64,000 nt of DNA from Erpetoichthys calabaricus (taxonomy: Eukaryota > Chordata > Cladistia > Polypteriformes > Polypteridae): the NCBI RefSeq assembly GCF_900747795.2, contig NC_041408.2, forward strand, positions 94,237,259 through 94,301,258. The letters run 5' to 3'. This document shows, piece after piece, positions 36,135 through 64,000 of this stretch (within the stretch, counting starts at the first letter, position 1; every line of letters begins with the position of its first letter). The position numbers and the translations under genes are program-made. Under the pieces are notes generated by a model, which worked only from the letters and a program-made list of their open reading frames with translations, was not told the DNA's origin and made no database searches.

Positions 36135-36775
36135 GCATGAAAAGAGCTGTACCATATAATAGATAGATGGATAGGAAAGGCACTATATAATAGATAGATA
36201 GAATGAAAAGCAGTATATAATAGATAGATAGATGGATAGAGTGAAAGGAACTAGATAACAGATAGATATATAGATGAAAGGCACTATATAATAAATAGAT
36301 AGAAGTGAAAGGCACTATATAATAGATAGATAGATAGATAGAATGAAAAGCAGTATATAATAGATATAGATGGATAGAGTGAAAGGAACAAGATAATAGA
36401 TAGATAGAATGAAAAGCAGTATATAATAGAGTGAAAGGCACTATATAATAAATAGATATAAGTGAAAGGCACTATATAATAGAATGAAAAGCAGTATATA
36501 ATGGATAGATAGATGGATAGAGTGAAAGGAACTAGATAACAGATAGATATATAGATGAAAGGCACTATATAATAAATAGATAGAAGTGAAAGGCACTATA
36601 TAATAGATAGATAGATAGATAGAATGAAAAGCAGTATATAATGAATAGATAGATGGATAGAGTGAAAGGAACTAGATAATAGATAGATATATAGAATGAA
36701 AGGCAGTATATAATAAATAGATAGAAGTGAAAGGCACTATAGATAGATGATAGACAGATAGATAGACAGAGTTGG
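36135..36775. repeat. Composite GATA satellite with GGCACTATATAA
   Basis: Blocks of (GATA)n alternate with AAGTGAAAGGCACTATATAA, AATGAAAAGCAGTATATAAT and AGTGAAAGGAACTAGATAA. A larger unit of about 130 bp at 36230-36360 recurs almost unchanged at 36508-36640 (offset about 278 bp) and again in part near 36655, so the array has higher-order structure. Confidence 0.9.
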
Positions 36776-37342
36776 CACACAGTGGTTCGACAAGGGTTCA
36801 ACTGGCAGGAAGAAGGAAGGCCAGAGGTGAGAAAAAAAAGAGTGATTTAAGAAGAAGATGAGAAGGAGAACGTTTACAAGAGTAGGGGAGTAGACCGGCC
36901 GCCACACCGGCTAGTCAGGACTCAAGTTTTAATGATTTACTCTTTTTTCGTTTTTGTACATCTTCTCCTGCTGTTTTGAGTCCTTGACTTGTTACTTTGG
37001 TCTTCACTTGGGTTTACCAAGAACCCCCTAGTGCCCCCTAAAGCCCACAGCCTTTCTGTAGTGCACACCATCATAAGACACTGCATAGGCACATTTATGA
37101 CTGTTACCAAATATCTGACTCTTGTGGTCACATTGGTGGCAGCTGACCCCATGACACGCAGGTTGCAGTCTTCAGTCTCGGCCACTGGAGGTCGCACTTT
37201 CCACATCAGCTCAATGGTGAAGCAGACTGGCAGGTGAGTGGCGCTGCCTTCAGCTTTCACGTTTTATTTGTCTCCATGATAATCCATCAGTCGAGCCCAA
37301 AGCCCACAGGAGAGGGTGACATGGGGTCAACTTCAGAGACTC
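36776..37342. other. No supported gene
   Basis: A 107-codon minus-strand frame (36937-37260) has a varied composition but no recognisable domain. It lies just downstream of the likely chitin synthase poly(A) site. Confidence 0.35.
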
Positions 37343-37348
37343 TTTAAT
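37343..37348 (-). promoter_or_regulatory. chs: Likely poly(A) signal of chitin synthase
   Basis: ATTAAA on the minus strand, about 60 bases past the TGA at 37408-37410, in AT-rich sequence that looks like a short 3' UTR. Confidence 0.45.
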
Positions 37349-37407
37349 AAATACAGTAGTTCATACACAAACATCTACAAATGTGCTTCCATATATACAG
37401 TAAAAAC

Positions 37408-62752
<25,345 letters not shown>

Positions 62753-63004
62753 CTTAAGTTGGAAAAGAAGAGAGGAATTAGAGAAAAGCAGGGAGATCGT
62801 CTAAGCGGACAGGTGACAGGCCGATGTGAGTGCAGGAAGGAGAGCTTCTTAAATTTGGTGCGGTGGCGTCCTGCTGGATTAGACCTTAGGGCCCACACCT
62901 CACTGTACAAGCCTGGGTGACAGTGCAGGAGGGGAAGTAATTGGCTGAATTCTGAAATGGGACACGCCAAATGCCAGTACCATCTCCAACAATGAACAGA
63001 CACT

Positions 63005-64000
63005 ATCGTCTTGCAGAAAAGTGTTCAGAGGACATTAAGAAGGCTAACAGAGTGTCAGGTTATATAGCGCCTTAATGTGTGGAGTACAAGTCACAGGAGG
63101 GTCTGCTCAGCTTTATAACACACTGGTGAGGCCTCATCTTGAGTCCTGGGTGCAGTTTGGGTCTCCAGGCCACAAAAAGGACATAGCAACACTAGAAAAG
63201 GTCCTGAGAAGAGCGACTAGGCCAAGTCCAATGTTACAGGGGATGAGTTATGAGGAAAGATTAAAAGAGCTGAGCCTTTACCAGTTTAGGAGGAGACCTG
63301 ACTGACTGAAGTGTTTAAAATGATGAAGAGAATTAGGATGGTGGATCGAGACGGTGACTTTAAAATGAGTTCATCAAGAACACGGGGACACAGTTGGAAA
63401 CTTGTGAAGGGTAAATTTCGCACAAACATTAGTAAGTATTGGTCAGAAAATCGAGAGTCCACCTTATGAGAAGGATTTAGGAGTCACAGTGGACTCTAAG
63501 ATATCGACTTCCTGACAGTGTTCAGAAGCCATTAAGAAGGCTAACAGAATGTCAGGTTATATAGCGCCTTGATGTGTGGAGTACAAGTCACAGGAGGTTC
63601 TGCTCAAGCTTTATGACACACTGGTGAGGCCTCATCTGGAGTCCTGGGTGTGCAGTTTTGGTCTCCAGGCTACAAAAAGGACATAACAGCACAAGAAAAT
63701 GTCCTGAGAGGAGCAACCAAGCTGATTCAGGGCTACAGGGGATGAGTTATGAGGAAAGATTGATGGAGTTGAGACTTTCAACCATTTCATGTCAGTAAAT
63801 GTAAAGGATTACACATAGGAAGCAGACATGTTAGGTTTGAATATTCAATGGAAGGTCTGAAAATCAAAAGTACACCTTATGAGAAGGACTTAGGAGTCGT
63901 AGTGGACTTGACAGTAAGAACTACCAGACAGTGTTCAGAGGACATTAAGAAGGCTAACAGAGTGTCAGGTTATATAGCGCCTTGATGTGTGGTGTACAAG
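63005..64000 (+). mobile_element. Three consecutive CR1-like fragments
   Basis: Units at about 63005-63433, 63434-63783 and 63784-64000 (continuing) each contain part of the same CR1 3' coding region: [44 protein letters not shown] and MSYEERLKELSLYQFRR. All are in the same orientation with frame damage. They lie in the chitin synthase intron upstream of exon A. Confidence 0.8.

Noticed and set aside
36937-37260. 107-codon minus-strand frame as a terminal chitin synthase exon
   Set aside because: It lies past the likely poly(A) signal, resembles nothing in the family and has no clear acceptor in the required phase.

Overview
The window looks like vertebrate nuclear DNA from a ray-finned fish. 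It contains most of an interrupted chitin synthase gene, a gene that fishes retain and mammals lack. The rest is dominated by fish-type mobile DNA: Tc1/mariner transposons, CR1, L2 and Rex1-like LINEs, a tRNA-derived SINE with a GGATGGATGG tail, a Helitron, hAT-type MITEs and GATA-family microsatellites. A non-teleost ray-finned fish such as a bichir or reedfish is my best guess from the SINE and the repeat style, but that is inference only.

The right 27 kb (about 37.3-62.8 kb, minus strand) is one gene. Thirteen consecutive exons, all with GT-AG borders and fully compatible codon phases, encode 716 codons of a family GT2 chitin synthase. A probable last exon and poly(A) signal lie at 37.3-37.6 kb. 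The catalytic motifs seen (DGDTD, GEDRW, QRRRW, SWGTRE) are intact, and about seven membrane segments surround the SWGTRE region and the C-terminus. The 5' exons lie beyond base 64000. Introns range from about 80 bp to 4.7 kb and are loaded with insertions: a Tc1 element, a Helitron, a foldback element, several LINE fragments, SINEs and tetranucleotide arrays.

The left 37 kb has no gene I can support. It opens with a Tc1 element (184-1804). A nested stack follows (3.3-7.5 kb), in which a CR1 element is split by two other LINEs, one of which carries a SINE fragment. Next come SINEs and half-SINEs, a 42-bp perfect inverted repeat (11.4/12.8 kb), a GC-box and CT-rich minisatellite (13.9-14.7 kb), a second Tc1 family (17.9-19.5 kb, about 99% identical to the copy at 41.1-42.7 kb), CpG-richer unassigned DNA (20-28 kb), a decayed tandem array of about 110-130-bp units (29.2-30.9 kb), a LINE fragment (33-34 kb) and a composite GATA satellite (36.1-36.8 kb).

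A short motif, TATATAGCGCCTTTCA, and its reverse form GAAAGGCACTATATA recur throughout in single copies, in the 29-31 kb array and inside GATA microsatellites. This is the most unusual structure that no single element explains. The last kilobase (63-64 kb) holds three consecutive pieces of the same CR1 region.
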